A DNA stretch of 64,000 nt. Source: Artemia franciscana (taxonomy: Eukaryota > Arthropoda > Branchiopoda > Anostraca > Artemiidae). Shown here piece by piece: positions 32,350 to 44,129 of this stretch. Position numbers and translations under genes: made by a program. How positions within the stretch are numbered: position 1 is the first letter of the stretch; each line of letters starts with the position of its first letter. The notes under the pieces are model-generated. The model saw only the letters and a list, made by a program, of their open reading frames with translations, made no database searches and was not told the DNA's origin. The stretch lies in contig NC_088867.1 of assembly GCF_032884065.1 (NCBI RefSeq), positions 59,896,317 through 59,960,316 of the forward strand. The letters are read 5' to 3'.

Positions 32350-34281
32350 GCTATGATTTTAGTGTCACTCTTATTGACATGTTACAAATACAAAATTTGT
32401 TTTTATTATGTATTTTCGGAAAATTGTTTGAGTTTTTGCAGTTGTTTTTCGGGCATTTTTAGACTGTTCACTGATGGCATCTACTTGGGAGGAATTAGAA
32501 ATTAAAAGACAATGCTGTTTGTTCCTATGGTAGGATGTATATGAACCCTTCCGTCACTTTGGATGGATTTTTACAACAGCTATTTTGGTTCATATAAACT
32601 ATTTTAAGGATAAGAATAATTTCTTTGTAGATAGTTTGTTCAGCTTGAGGGGGAAAATTATGACTAAAATAGCTTGAAAGCTTTTTTTTAAGTTTGCAGC
32701 TTGGCAATAACATTTAAAACCCTTTTAGAATATCACATCTTTAGATAAATTTATATAATACATGAAAATATTTAGATATATATAGATATTTAGAAAAAAA
32801 CTTATTGAGTCTTTTCGTCAGAATTATGAATTATTCATGTAGAATTTTAAAATTTCCTGTGTTAACACCATTAATGCACAACTGTACACATCAATACAAT
32901 AATTCAACTTTAACATTTTAAAGCCAGTACAATTAAATTAATGATTGTTGTAGTTTTTTCAAGCAATTACTATTCAGCTACAATATTATCCAGTTGAATT
33001 ACAAACATAACTTGAAAGTGTTCAAAAAGAATGCAAGGGTAATGTACAACTTATTCTGTGTGTTGGCTAGAACATACATTCAAAAATTTACAGGGATCAG
33101 TTTGTCAGTTTAGGAGTAAACCCTGTACATTGAAATATAACTTCAGTATACAAAGAATATGATTTTTGTAAACTTATATCCAATCTACAAGCTAAGTAAT
33201 ATTGACCAGAAAAGCAAAATGTCTATATTATATTTTGGCTTGATTTTTTCCTTTGCTTTATAGTGAATCCTGTTGATTAAGGAATGATTTTTGTCTTATG
33301 TTATTTTGCTGATCCACACTCTAATTATATCTTTTTTTTTATCCTAATATTTGAATTCCACAATACCCCTGGGGAATTCTAGAATTGTAGAGTACTTACA
33401 TACTCTTAGGTAAATTGCAGTCATAATGACATCAACGTCAAAGCACAGTTTAAATCAGGAATAATATCTTAAGGGAAACGTTTTGATCTAGTATAACTAA
33501 TAAATTAGTTGCAAGATATGGACAAGTACAAATCCGTTGCAATTATTTTTCACCTGAGAAGATCAATTACGTTGAGAAAGACATTTAGAAAATGCTGAGA
33601 AGATGAAAAGAAAAGAAAATGTTGAAAAGAGTGAGAAAAGAAAATGTTTAGGAAATGCTGAGAAATAGAGAAAATCAATAATTATAGTTGAATTCAAAAT
33701 TAAGAAATTAGCTTGAATAATCCTTTGTCCTCTAGGACAAGGGTTTGAGTCCTGGTGTAACAAAGCCTTTGACTTGTGGTAATATGTGCCTCATAACTGA
33801 AAACGTATTTTTCTCTAATAGCTAGTATATAACCTTATGATTTCATAAGGTTTAGTTGAAGACTAGAATTTTTTTCAAATATAGAAAAAATTTCTGTTAG
33901 AGCCCTTGAGAAAGAATATTGTTTTGAAGTTAGCTTTTCTCTATAAACTGCTTACTCATATCAGGTATATTTAGGTGCCTTTTTAGTTTTTAGTTTGTTT
34001 TACAATCTATGAACTTTCTTTTCAACCCATACTCTTTTGCTCAAGGATCTAAGTATCCCAAGGATCTTTTGCATCTAAGTAGGATTGTTAATTTGCAATA
34101 TTTAGAAAGCAGAAAGTATACCTTTACAAATTACAGACAGTTAAATTTCTTCTAATATTGGCTGAAAGAACCCCTCCTATCCCTAATATGGGAAATATAT
34201 GGGAATCCTGCACCTTTTTATCTCCCCAGAAAAAATAAGCCTACGTATCCCAAAGATATCTCCATGTTATGAATGAAACCA

Positions 34282-34284
<3 letters not shown>
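32350..34284. other. AHSA1 intron 2, nothing recognised
   Basis: AT-rich. A phrase AGGACAAGGGTTTGAGTCCTGG at 33733 (first 20 bases AGGACAAGGGTTTGAGTCCT) resembles a tRNA B box but no A box or tRNA fold could be built around it. No coding exon found. Confidence 0.5.
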
Positions 34285-34327
<43 letters not shown>

Positions 34328-34358
34328 TTATTTATTTTTTTTTTTTTTTTTTTTTTTT
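34285..34358. repeat. Poly(T) tract with TTTA interruptions
   Basis: About 70 bp of T with a short TATTTATTTATT interruption. Confidence 0.9.
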
Positions 34359-34647
34359 GTCAAAATAACCACTTTCAGACTGTCCTGTTTTTGAAGGGTT
34401 GGCTCTCTGAATTGATTTCAATGTTTTCCTTTTTGACATAAAGCTTAAATTCACTTATCCAATAAATGTTCTAAGGCTTTACAGCTTATTTACTTAAACA
34501 TTAAATGGCTTTTTGGACTTTAATTGGACTTTTTGAATTTGTCTTTTAAGTCTAAGCTAGATCACCACAAATCGTCAATAGCAGTTTAGAAATTACCCTC
34601 TATTTAATAGCACCAGGGGACCAAGCTTTGCTTGGAAAAAATAAAAG

Positions 34648-36228
34648 ATGTTTTAATTTTTATGGCACTTGGTATTAACCAAGTGACATAGGCCTATAGC
34701 AATCGCAAATTCTGTCGGTCTGTTGGTCTGTCTGTTGGTCCCGGTTTTGCTACTTTGGGCACTTCCAGGTAAGCTTGGACGATGAAATTTGGCAGGCGTA
34801 TCAGGGACCGGACCAGATTAAATTAGAAATAGTCGTTTTCCCGATTTTACCATCTGGGAGGGTGTGGGGGCCCATTAATTCGGCAAAATAGAAAAAAGGA
34901 AGTATTTTTAACTTACGAACGGTTGATCAGATCTTAATCAAATTTGATGTTTGGAAGGATATCGTGTCTCAGAGCTGTTATTTTAAATCCCGACCGGATC
35001 TGGTGACATTGGGGGGGGGGGAGTTGGGAGGGGGAAACCTAAAATCTTGGAAAACACTTAGAGTGGAGGGATTGGGATGAAACTTGGTGGGAAAAATGAG
35101 CACAAGTCCTAGATACATGATTGACATAACCGGAAAGGATCGCTCTCTTTGGGGTAGTTGGGGGGGGGGTCTTGAAAAACGCTTAGATTGGAGGGATCGG
35201 GATGAAACTTGGTGGGAAAAATAAGTAGAAGTCTTATATACGTGATTTACATAATTGGAACGGATCCGCTCTATTGGGAGGGGGAGGGGGTTAATTCTGA
35301 AAAATAAGAAAAAATGACGTATTTTTGACTTACGGAGTGATCGGGTCTTCATGAAACTTCATATTTAGAAGGACCTCATAACTCATATCTCTTATTTTAA
35401 ATCTCAACCGGATCCAGCGTCGCTGGGGGGGGGGAGGGAAATCTTAGAAAATACTTAAAGCGGAGAGATCATGATGAAACTGGATGGGAAGAATAAAAAC
35501 CTGTCTAAGATACGTGACTGACATAACCGGACCAGATCAGCTCTCTTTGGTGGAGTTGGGGGGGGGGGGGGTGGGTAAGTTGGATAAATGAGGTATTTGT
35601 AACTTACGAAAGGGTGACCAGATCTTAATGAAATTTGATATTTAAAAGGATTTTGTGCTTCAAAGCTCTAATTTCAAATTCCGACCAGATCCTGTGACAC
35701 TGGGAGGAGTTGGAGGGGGGAACCGGAATTCTTGGAAAACGTGAAAATTGGGGTATTTTTATCTTACGAATAGGTGATTGGGTCTTAATGAAATTTGATA
35801 TTTAGAAGGAATTCAAGTCTCAGAGCTCTTATTTCAAATCTGACAGATCTTTTGACATTGGGGGGAGTTGGAGGGGGAAATCTTGGAAAACACTTGGAGT
35901 GGAGGAGTCGGGATGAAGCTTGGTGGATAGAATAAGAAAATGTCCTTGATACGTGATTGACGTAACCATACCGGATTCGCTCTCTTTGGGGGAGTTGGGG
36001 GGAGGGGTTCAGTGATTTGGCGAATTTGGTACTTCTGGACGTGCTAAGACGATGAAAATTGGTAAGCGTGTCAGGGAGCTGCACCAATTGACTTGATAAA
36101 GTCGATTTCCCAGATTCGACCATCTGGGGGGCTAGAGAGGAAAAATTAGGTATTATACCATATGAGCTCTTGGCTCTTAGCTCTTTTTGCCTCGTCACCA
36201 GTGCCATATGAGCTCTTAGCTCTTGTTT
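34648..36228 (+). repeat. Interspersed G-rich repeat, 'TATGGCACTTGGTATT' family
   Basis: Starts TTTATGGCACTTGGTATTAA, then GTCTGT-rich sequence and GGTCCCGGTTTTGCTA, and then an internally repetitive body. ACTTACGAA, GATCTTAATGAAATTTGAT, CAGAGCTCTTATTTTAAAT, GGGATGAAACTTGGTGGGAA and a long G-run recur several times (GATGAAACTTGGTGGG-type words at about 35071, 35201, 35473 and 35910). It ends with ATATGAGCTCTTAGCTCTTG. An opposite-strand end of the same family is at 1-205. No protein of a known transposon family is visible. Confidence 0.75.
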
Positions 36229-36460
36229 TTAAGAAATTTAATTTAATTTTGTTCAGCAAACTTTTTGACATGTTAATATTGACAAATGATTCTATACTAT
36301 CCACAGTCAAATTAAATCGCAAATGTACTTTTTAAAATATTGAACATAGACACTCATCCTCAGCAAAATTTATTGATATTGCAAGTTTTTGTGGTGTTGG
36401 TTGGAAAAAATTGACTTAGGGAAAAACATTCCAACAAAAAATTTGACTATACAAAATTAC

Positions 36461-36611
<151 letters not shown>

Positions 36612-36876
36612 TATTGCTTGTGCAATAAGATAGGTAGGTATAGACAGGTCCAGCCTGTTAAAGGTATGGAGATTTTTACAAAGAGGATGAGAATATCAGG
36701 TGCCTCAAAAGTTTTTGTTTCAGTCAATGCTCTTTTTTTTTGGGGGGGGGGGGTCAGATTGGGCTTTTGAACCATTGCTATCAAAAGTATAATTGTGTTG
36801 CAGATGGTGTCTCTGTATGATGCTGATATTCTCTGTAAATTTCAGCCTTTTGTTACAACTTGATATTTTATTTCAG

Positions 36877-37073
36877 CCAAGTGTACAATTACCGATATTG
36901 ATAAATTAGAGGGAGAAGCTGTAGCAAATAATAGGAAGGCAAAACTAATCTTTTTCTATGAATGGACCATTGATCTCAACTGGACTGGCACTGTTGGAGA
37001 GAGTGGTGAAGAAATCAAGGGTAAAGTTCACATTCCCAATCTTAGTGAAGAAAACGACCCAAGGGAAGTAGAT
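36877..37073 (+). CDS. AHSA1: AHSA1 exon 3 (RKxK motif)
   Basis: Acceptor tttcag, donor gat/gtaagt. Encodes residues 56-121, including KLEGEAVANNRKAKLIFFYE, W, LNWTGT and KGKVHIPNLSEEN. R75-K76-A77-K78 is the RKxK motif of Aha1 N-terminal domains, needed for full Hsp90 ATPase stimulation. Human has NNRKGKLIFFYEW, LNWTGT and HVEIPNLSDEN. A 140-bp (TA)n array ends 270 bp before the exon. Confidence 0.97.
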
Positions 37074-37295
37074 GTAAGTATTTCATTTTTGGATTACATT
37101 TTAGGCATTTTTTAATAAGTTATAATCAGATCTTCATTGGATAAAGCTTAATCATATTTTTCTTTTTATTTATTCATATTTTTATTGTTTAATGGTTCTA
37201 TTATGGAAGGCTTACATCAGAATAATCTGTCTTTTAAACCTGGGGGGGGGGTCTTCAAATAAACTAAAGGAATATTCTGAAAATTAGCCATTTTT

Positions 37296-38455
37296 ACTAC
37301 TACTACTACTACTAATAACTCACCCCAGCACCAAGTCGCCTGAGGCCAACATAGCTACGCACGCTCCTCCTCCATCCCAATCTATTCAAAGCTTCACTTT
37401 TTACACCCTCCCAGGAAGTTCCCATTTCCTTTAAATCTTTCTTTATGCCGTCCTCCCACCCAAGACGAGGACGACCTGCTTTCCCTTTAGCTTTAGACGG
37501 TTGGCCGAAAAGTACAATCTTTGGCAATTTTTCATCCTTCATCCACACAATGTACCAGGTAGCCATCTCAACCTTTCTTTCATTATAGCTCTAGAAAGAA
37601 GGATTGAAACACGTTTTTCGTACAGCATACTGTTTGAAATACGGTCAGTCAGCCGAGTACCCAGAACAATTCGTAGGCAATTTCTCTGGAAAACATCTAG
37701 TAAATTTTCATCAACTTTACGGAGCACCCATGCTTCTGAGCCATCTTCATTCTAATCTTGGTTTGCAGACTTATCTTCCTATTCTTCCAAACTTTTTTTT
37801 AACTGTGAAAAAACACCCTGAGTCTTGGCTATTCTACTTTTAATATCTTCCCTGATCCAACCGTTTTTACTTATAATACTACCAAGGTAAGTGAAGCTGC
37901 CCACATGATCAATCTTTTCGTTACCCAACGTCACCTTTTCATCTTCACTTATTCCTAGCCTTAATGACTTAGTCTTCTTAACATTAATTTTGAAACCTAT
38001 TCTAGCATCTTAAACTCGCAAAACGTTTAAAAGTTCATTCATTTTGCTCACACTTTCAGCAAGGATGCTTAAATCAATAGCATAATCTAAGTCCAGGAGA
38101 GTTTTTTCTCCCCATTTGATCCGTGGTCTCCCATTGCCTTTCCTTTGCTCTTTCCAACAAAGTCCATCAAAATGGTCCATATAAAGGGGGATAGAATACA
38201 ACCCTGCTTAACTCCTGATTTAACACAAAATCAGGTACTAGCCTCATTTCTTACCTTAGCCGCAGCAGTGTTATTCTCGTACATATTACTAATCACTTTA
38301 ATAGTATTTGTCTGGTATACCATACAAGGATTATACCTTTGCTAAAGCTCTTCTATCAACAGATTCGAACGCTCGTTCATAATCTATAAAACTGAGGAGA
38401 AAAGGTGTTTGCCAACTCAGGCACTTCTCAATTATTAACCTAATAGTTTAGGTCA
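37296..38455 (-). mobile_element. RTE-like LINE, longest 3' copy
   Basis: Reading leftward from 38455: IIEKCLSWQTPF, FIDYERAFESVDRRALAKV, SLYGIPDKY, VKQGCILSPFIW, LDLDYAIDLSILAESVSKMN (the YADD box changed to YAID), ELLNVLRV, VTLGNEKIDHVGSFTYLGSI, LRKVDENLLDVFQRNCLRIV, LGTRLTDRISNSMLYEK, KAGRPRLGWEDGIKKDLKEM, GTSWEGV and RLGWRRSVRSYVGLRRLGAG, ending in TAGTAGTAGTAG at 37296-37313. This gives the family consensus used to recognise the other copies. Several frame breaks; inactive. It is antisense to AHSA1 in intron 3. Confidence 0.9.
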
Positions 38456-38724
38456 TGCAGTTTTTCCACTGAGAAAATAGATGGTTGTGAGCCAGGCCCA
38501 AGGAACTCTGGTGAGCAACAAATTGGAGAAGGAGCTTTGGGTATTATCTATTGTTTTAAGAAATACAAAACTTTTAAGCACTATCCTCCCCCCCCCTCTT
38601 CAAGCTGAAAGAGACTTTCTTAATTTTGAGACTTGAATTTTAAATTTGAATAGTAACTTTAATTTTGGTAGCTAAAGGAAGTGTGACTGATCCAGTTGTT
38701 CTACTAAGAAAAAAGTATTTTTTT

Positions 38725-38970
38725 TATACAAAATTATGCTCCTTATAAGACACTATAAAGCATAAACCATATTTTTAACTGCTCAATTTTTAGCTACTCA
38801 AACTGGTGCTCCTCATAAAACATTGTTAAGTATAAACCATATTTTTAGCTGCTCAAAATGGTGCTAGTCAGAAATACTTTAAAGCATAAACCTTATTTTA
38901 GCTGCTCATAATGGTCCTCTGCAAAAAGAAAAAAAACTGCAAACCATAAACCATATTTTAACTACTCGAT
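38725..38970 (+). repeat. Imperfect tandem repeat, about 4 units
   Basis: The phrase CATAAACCATATTTTTAACTG or a close variant recurs at about 38760, 38828, 38884 and 38944, each followed by GCTCAAAATGGTGCTC-like sequence. Unit about 60-68 bp. Confidence 0.7.
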
Positions 38971-38974
38971 TTTT

Positions 38975-39575
38975 ATAATAGCTAAAAAAAAATTTTTCCG
39001 TTTGGTTCAACAGAATAAATTCGTGTTTATGTGGCCGTGTTGCTGGATGTAATATCTCCTGCAACATTGGAGGATGGGGGTTTGGAGCATGGGGAGCTTT
39101 TGAGAGTATGGAAGGAGAGAAAGACGGGAAATTCTCTTTGTAGCCTATGTTTTTCAACTTCATGTTTATGTTTGAAGAAAAAAGATGGTAATAAATACTG
39201 GACTCCCACAAATTAGATCCAATTGGATGCCAATTCAAATTAACAGATCTAAATATAAGCTAAAGCCCAATATGCTCAATATTTAATTTTTATATGATGT
39301 AATTTCTGAACACAAATTTTTTGAAAAAACCATCGATCAATGAGGGATTAAGAAAAAGAGTTAGAAAAATGGTACCAACTTAAAAATACAATTGTGGCTT
39401 AATGCCAAAATCACAATTATAAAGTTTTATACATTTAAATGAAACATACGAAAATAATACAAATGATAATAATAATATAAATATTATGTAAAACAATTAA
39501 TATTATAAATAAATATTTAACAGAAATACAATTTTCGTTATGAGTAGCTTGAAATGGAGACTTAAAGCCCAATAT
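38975..39575. other. AHSA1 intron 3, nothing recognised
   Basis: AT-rich sequence. Open frames on both strands near 38906-39238 overlap each other and have no family resemblance. Confidence 0.5.
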
Positions 39576-39578
39576 GCT

Positions 39579-39700
39579 GTCCTGTGGTGGCAGATTGGGT
39601 TTGATTTTGGCTTGGTAATAGGGGACCCAGAGTTTAAGCCCAGCCGTAGCTTGAACCAAGACTGTAGCGTGATCCAGCTATAGCAGAGCTCGAACCAAGC
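39579..39700 (+). mobile_element. tRNA-derived SINE (family 2)
   Basis: Starts GTCCTGTGGTGGCAGATTGG (A box region) and has GGGGACCCAGAGTTTAAGCC (decayed B box). Colinear with the copies at 40485-40625 (+) and 9253-9353 (-). Confidence 0.7.
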
Positions 39701-39805
39701 TAGACTAATATCGAAAAGTCCTTCATGCTTCAACCGTCGTAGATTTAACAGTCTATGAATAATGGAAATCTCGGACCCTCAGGAAACTGGTTCCCTCCAT
39801 TGTTC

Positions 39806-39892
39806 TAGAGCCCATTAGATTAAAACTAGATATTGCTTGTTGACTATTAGTATTCCTACTGTTTTAAGTAAACATTATCAGCAATTTCGGCA
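39806..39892 (+). repeat. Direct repeat A, copy 1
   Basis: CTAGAGCCCATTAGATTAAA through TTTTAAGTAAACATTATCAG; repeated at 40709-40803 with a 16-bp internal duplication. Confidence 0.9.
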
Positions 39893-39917
39893 AATCTAGG
39901 ATTTTTTAAAGTAATAA

Positions 39918-40450
39918 ATGTTCTTATAATCAAGGTGGATCTGTAGGAAATATATTGGGCCCTATGCCCCCCTTCCTCTGGAATCTTGATTACCTCAATG
40001 TCTTCTCGTGCGTATTCATCTGTTTCGTTTTTCGTTATTTTTTTTTTATTTGTACTTTGTATTTCTAGAGAGCAGAGAGGGAGGGAAAAGACTAATATAG
40101 ATTTATTCAAGGTATTAACTTCGCTGATTGGTTCTTCGCATTTGCTCTCTTCTTTTCGTCATCTTAATTCCTCCTACAATGAATTAGTATGTACACTAAT
40201 TTTTTTCTCGCTGATTCAACGACTGGGGTCGAACTGTATGTGTCTTACTTGACAAGTATAGACTTTTTTTTTAAAGATTTTTGTCTTTTAGACTAGAAGT
40301 CAATAGTAACGGTGATTAAGTAGGGCCCAACGTGTGGGTGCTTCGAGAGGATTAGGAGCATATGGTAAATGTTTTCTAGAGAAATAGTTTAAGAATAGTA
40401 TTAACTTTTCCTTTGTATGACCATAAACGTAGAGTAAGCTGCATAACAAA
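39918..40450 (+). repeat. Direct repeat B, copy 1 (left of AHSA1 exon 4)
   Basis: About 535 bp nearly identical to 45123-45667, differing by scattered substitutions and small C- and T-run length changes. Its right third (GGTAAATGTTTTCTAGAGAAA ... AGAGTAAGCTGCATA) is a diverged relative of the RTE-like LINE 3' region. Confidence 0.93.
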
Positions 40451-40484
40451 AATTTAGAGTCCCTCAATCACTTTAAGAGTCCTT

Positions 40485-40625
40485 TAAGGGTGTTTAAGAG
40501 TCTTGGGAGTGGGTTCACTGACCTCAGTGGGTTTGACCTCAGCTTTGTGATATGGGACAGAGAGATCGAACCCAGCTGTTACAACACACTGCAATGCCGA
40601 CACAAGACCCAAGTTGTCAAGAAGC
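40485..40625 (+). mobile_element. tRNA-derived SINE (family 2)
   Basis: Contains CAGTGGGTTTGACCTCAGC, then GAGAGATCGAACCCAGCTG, where GATCGAACCC is a well-preserved B box. The phrase CACTGCAATGCCGACAC matches the reverse complement of the copy at 9253-9353. Confidence 0.75.
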
Positions 40626-40708
40626 GTCATTATTCCAATACAATACGGCCCAGTATGACCTTGAATGGAATAGATGAGATAATTTGAAACATTGCTGACA
40701 TAATTGTT

Positions 40709-40803
40709 CTAGAGCCCATTAGATTAAAACTAGATAGATTAAAACTAGATATTGCTTGTTGACTATTAGTATTTCTACTGTTTTAAGTAAACATCAGCAA
40801 TTT
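40709..40803 (+). repeat. Direct repeat A, copy 2
   Basis: Same as 39806-39892 but with TAGATTAAAACTAGA duplicated in tandem. Confidence 0.9.
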
Positions 40804-40809
40804 CCTCGA

Positions 40810-41585
40810 ATGCAAAAATATATATTCACAAAATATATGTTAATATATTCAATGGTTCCTCAATTTATCATTTTGTATTGTATAAGATATGTAATACTCA
40901 GTGTACATAGGATGTTGGATTTATTTTAAAAATGTTTAAATTGTTATTGGAGCATTTGTTTGAGAAAGAATTTAAGATGGAACCTGTTTTCATTTTCAAC
41001 TTGAATTCAGTTTCACTTGATCTTAGTTTTGTTCGGGCTCTTATTTAACATTTACCCTGTCAAAATAAGTACAACTTACTGTGTATATAAAATCGTAAAG
41101 TTATCAATAAGTTTTTCAATATCATTGAATTTAATCCCTTTTTTACGCATTATTATATCAATAAGGTAGATATTAATGATTTATGTTACTATAATTATTC
41201 CTTTTTTAATTCAGTTTTTATTTTCAAACTTACAGTCTAGAGGAGGAGTTCCTTGTAACCTTTTTTTTTGTATGGTACTGAGGACTGCCCATTATGCATA
41301 AGTGCCCACAACCTCGTCGGTTTGAGGGGGGAGGAGGGTATGTGGTTCATACTATTTTCCTAATAGGGAATGGGCGTCAAAATAAGGCCTTCATATCTAT
41401 ATTCTTCTGCTCCCCTTTCCTTTCTGCAGATTTCTCATTTTGAAGGGACTTCCCTCAACTCCTCTTCGCTATTATGTTAACAATCTCCTTTTAAGCGTTG
41501 GAGCGGAGGAATAATGACAAAATTGGTAGACTCTGGACAAGATTCGGTATATTTATAGGAGCGTAGCATAGTCTAACTCGATTTA
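40810..41585. other. AHSA1 intron 3, nothing recognised
   Basis: AT-rich to 41260, then moderately GC-rich with no open frame or repeat that I can name. Confidence 0.5.
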
Positions 41586-41589
41586 TTGA

Positions 41590-41890
41590 TGTATTTAACC
41601 CCACAGTACTTAGTGATTAATTCTTTGTTTAAGGGGCACGAGTGCGATCCCTGTCGTACCCAGTTATTTAATTTGGGACGGGGTCAATGGCGTGACTCTG
41701 TACTCTGAGCCAGAGTCGGCCAAACTCTAAATGGGTACCTAGAGAAATCCGGGTAAGGTAAGCAGGAAGGGTGTATGAAAGCACAGGATGGCTGGCCTCC
41801 AACCTCCACTGCACTTCGTGGCTGAAGGGTCACGAAATGGAGATCAGCACCGCCGGTATGGGCCTTGAGGGTCTAGTGCCGTCGTACTTA
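41590..41890 (+). mobile_element. SINE (family 1), fullest copy
   Basis: Order of landmarks: GGGGCACGAGTGCGATCCC (B-box-like), GGGGTCAATGGCGTGACTCTG, GCCAAACTCTAAATGGGTAC, CTAGAGAAATCCGGG, GAAAGCACAGGATGGCTGGC and GGAGATCAGCACCGCCGG. The copy at 53520-53675 (-) has the tRNA-like head and the same GGGGTCAACGGTGTGACTCTG body; the copy at 21068-21245 (+) has the 3' half. Confidence 0.75.
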
Positions 41891-41944
41891 CCCTAAAACA
41901 ATTGTCACCTATCCATATTTTCGAACAGTTCGTAACGAAGTGTA

Positions 41945-42893
41945 AGTAAGGAGCGATGCGGTTCCATAGTAAACGAAACTCTAAGAAACAGAGTTTTGAT
42001 AACAATAAACACATCAAAAGAATCGAATTTTGATGCTTATTCAAAATACATAAAATTTATCAAATTTAATGGTACCCATCAAAAGTTACGAGTCTGAGAA
42101 AATTTGCCCAATTTTTGAAAAGGGGAGAAATACTCGCTAAACATCAAGTAAATTTAATGAAAATCATTCGTCATGTTCAGCATGACAGAGAACCCTACTG
42201 TAGAAGTTTCAAGCTCCTATGTAAAAAATATGGAATTTTAGATTTTTGCCAGAAGAAAGATCATTGATGCGTGTTTATTATTATTATTCCCAGGGGTGAT
42301 CATATCGAACCAGTGATCGTAGAAGAAGATCGGAAGAAGGCTCATTTGATCGGAAATTAAAATTTCTAATGCTCTTCTAAGTAACTAAAAATTTAAGAAG
42401 ACAGCGATAATTATTTTGTTCAACATAGTCGAACAATCTAGTAAATATGTCTTTGAGGAAGACTTAACCCCCCCCCCACAGTCCCCGGGGGAAGGGCTGC
42501 AAGTTATGAACTTTGCCCATTGTTTACATATAGTATTGGCTACTGGGAAGTATACATTCGTTTTCAGGGACGATTTTTCTGTTGGGGGTCGGGGGGGGGG
42601 CACTTGGGAGGACCTTTTCATTTGGGAAGGGAGTTTTCCATGGAGAAGGGGCTGGATTTCTCAGCATTACCTTTCTCTCTAAGCTAATTTGTTTTAGTAC
42701 TTTTTTAAAAGAGTTATTTTTTGTAATTAAATGGGCTTTGTGATTCAGGAATTATTCTTAAAGAATTGGGTCTAAATTTGAACTTTAGCGTAAAGAGCTA
42801 GGTATTGACGGGGGGGGGAGCCCCCTCGTATACGCAATAATTTCTGTTCGTTTTAAGTCTTAATGTTGTTCCTTATTTTCTCAGTTGAATAAA
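41945..42893. repeat. Long foldback repeat family, copy 2
   Basis: Begins GTAAGTAAGGAGCGATGCGG and ends TTAATGTTGTTCCTTATTTTC, which are approximate inverted ends. The core is colinear with copy 1 (8021-9237): CCATCAAAAGTTACGAG, CAGGGGTGATCATATCGA, AGTCCCCGGGGGAAGGGCTG, TACTGGGAAGTATACA. It ends about 105 bp before AHSA1 exon 4. Confidence 0.75.
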
Positions 42894-42999
42894 TTGTTTT
42901 TTTATTTAGTCTTTTTTAGGGTTAGGTTTTTTTTCACCCTTGGCTCTATCTTTTTTATCCCTTTGGTCTAAGTTTGATACTGTGTCTTGTTAATTATAG

Positions 43000-43120
43000 G
43001 TAGAAGTAACTGTAAGCACATCTGGCAACGAAGCTGATAAACTTAAGGAGTTTATGAGGAAAACGGGTGCTAAAAAAATACGGGAACAAATGACCACATA
43101 TATTGCAACACTCAAAGAAG
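43000..43120 (+). CDS. AHSA1: AHSA1 exon 4 (end of N-terminal domain)
   Basis: Acceptor attatag/gtagaa, donor aag/gtatct. Encodes residues 122-161: VEVTVSTSGNEADKLKEFMR, then KIREQMTTYIATLKE, corresponding to human EISVSLAK...LREAMGIYISTLK. The exon is flanked at 39918-40450 and 45123-45667 by a near-identical direct repeat, and its acceptor follows a copy of the foldback family by about 100 bp. Confidence 0.94.
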
Positions 43121-43129
43121 GTATCTTAT

Positions 43130-43390
43130 AATTCTTATTATTAATATTATAATTATTATTATTATTACTAATTATTATTATTATTTATAATAATAGTATA
43201 ATATTATTCATAATAAATAATAATTATTTAATATATAATATTATATAATAATTATTAATAAATTATTAATTATATTATATAATATTTATTATATAATATA
43301 TATATAATAAATTATATAATAATTATTTATAATAGATAATAATTATTATTATTATTACTTATAATTATTATTAATATGTTATCTTATTAT
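43130..43390. repeat. ATT/TAA-rich low-complexity tract
   Basis: About 250 bp almost wholly of A and T with ATTATT and TAATAA runs, immediately after the exon 4 donor. Confidence 0.9.
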
Positions 43391-43766
43391 TGCTTTTATT
43401 TGGGTTAGCCACCTGTCATAAAAAGTTTACAAACTCATTAATTATATATTGGTTACCAAATTTCAACCACTCTAACACCATCAGTAATTAACACCTTGAA
43501 ATACCTAAAAAAAAATCTCAAATCTCTAAATGTGTTAGATTATCCAATAGATTTATCTGATAGTTAATGAAAGTGGGATATTTTAAGTAAGAAGTTTTTA
43601 GTGAGAGTTATATAGCCATAGAATTTATATATGATTGAGGATGGACGACATTTTGGGGTTGGGAGAACTATGAAAAGAGAATAATTCTAATGGTTACCAA
43701 ACAAAATTAACGAGGCTTCTAATTCATGGAATTTTTATGGATAAATAGACCTAAGGCACTTAATGT

Positions 43767-44125
43767 GCTGAAATCACGCTTTTATCAAATGCTAGAGTTA
43801 TTATCAGACGTTACATTAACAAAATATAAGCTGAAATCACGTTATTATCAGATGACAGACACAATTACCAGAAGTTCATTACCTAAGTATATACTGAAAT
43901 CATGTCAAAAGACCAGATGACAAAATACATACTGAAATCACGTTATTGTCAAATGACAGACGTCATTATCAGACGTTATATTACCAAAGTAAGCACTTTT
44001 ATTTAATAAATAATTTTATCAAAATAATTACGTTACTAAAATATAAGCTGAAATCACGTTATTACCAGATGACATGACGCAATTATCAGACGTTCATTAC
44101 CAAAATATTACTGGGCTGAAATTCC
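43767..44125 (+). repeat. Tandem satellite-like repeat, about 5 units
   Basis: CTGAAATCACG or a one-base variant occurs at about 43767, 43830, 43893, 43931 and 44047, each followed by TTATTATCAGATGACAGAC and TTATCAGACGTTCATTACC-like sequence. Basic unit 62-66 bp, with one shortened and one interrupted unit. In AHSA1 intron 4. Confidence 0.85.
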
Positions 44126-44129
44126 CAAT

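Noticed and set aside
33727-33760. tRNA or SINE based on a B-box-like phrase
   Set aside because: No matching A box at the right distance and no second copy seen in the window.
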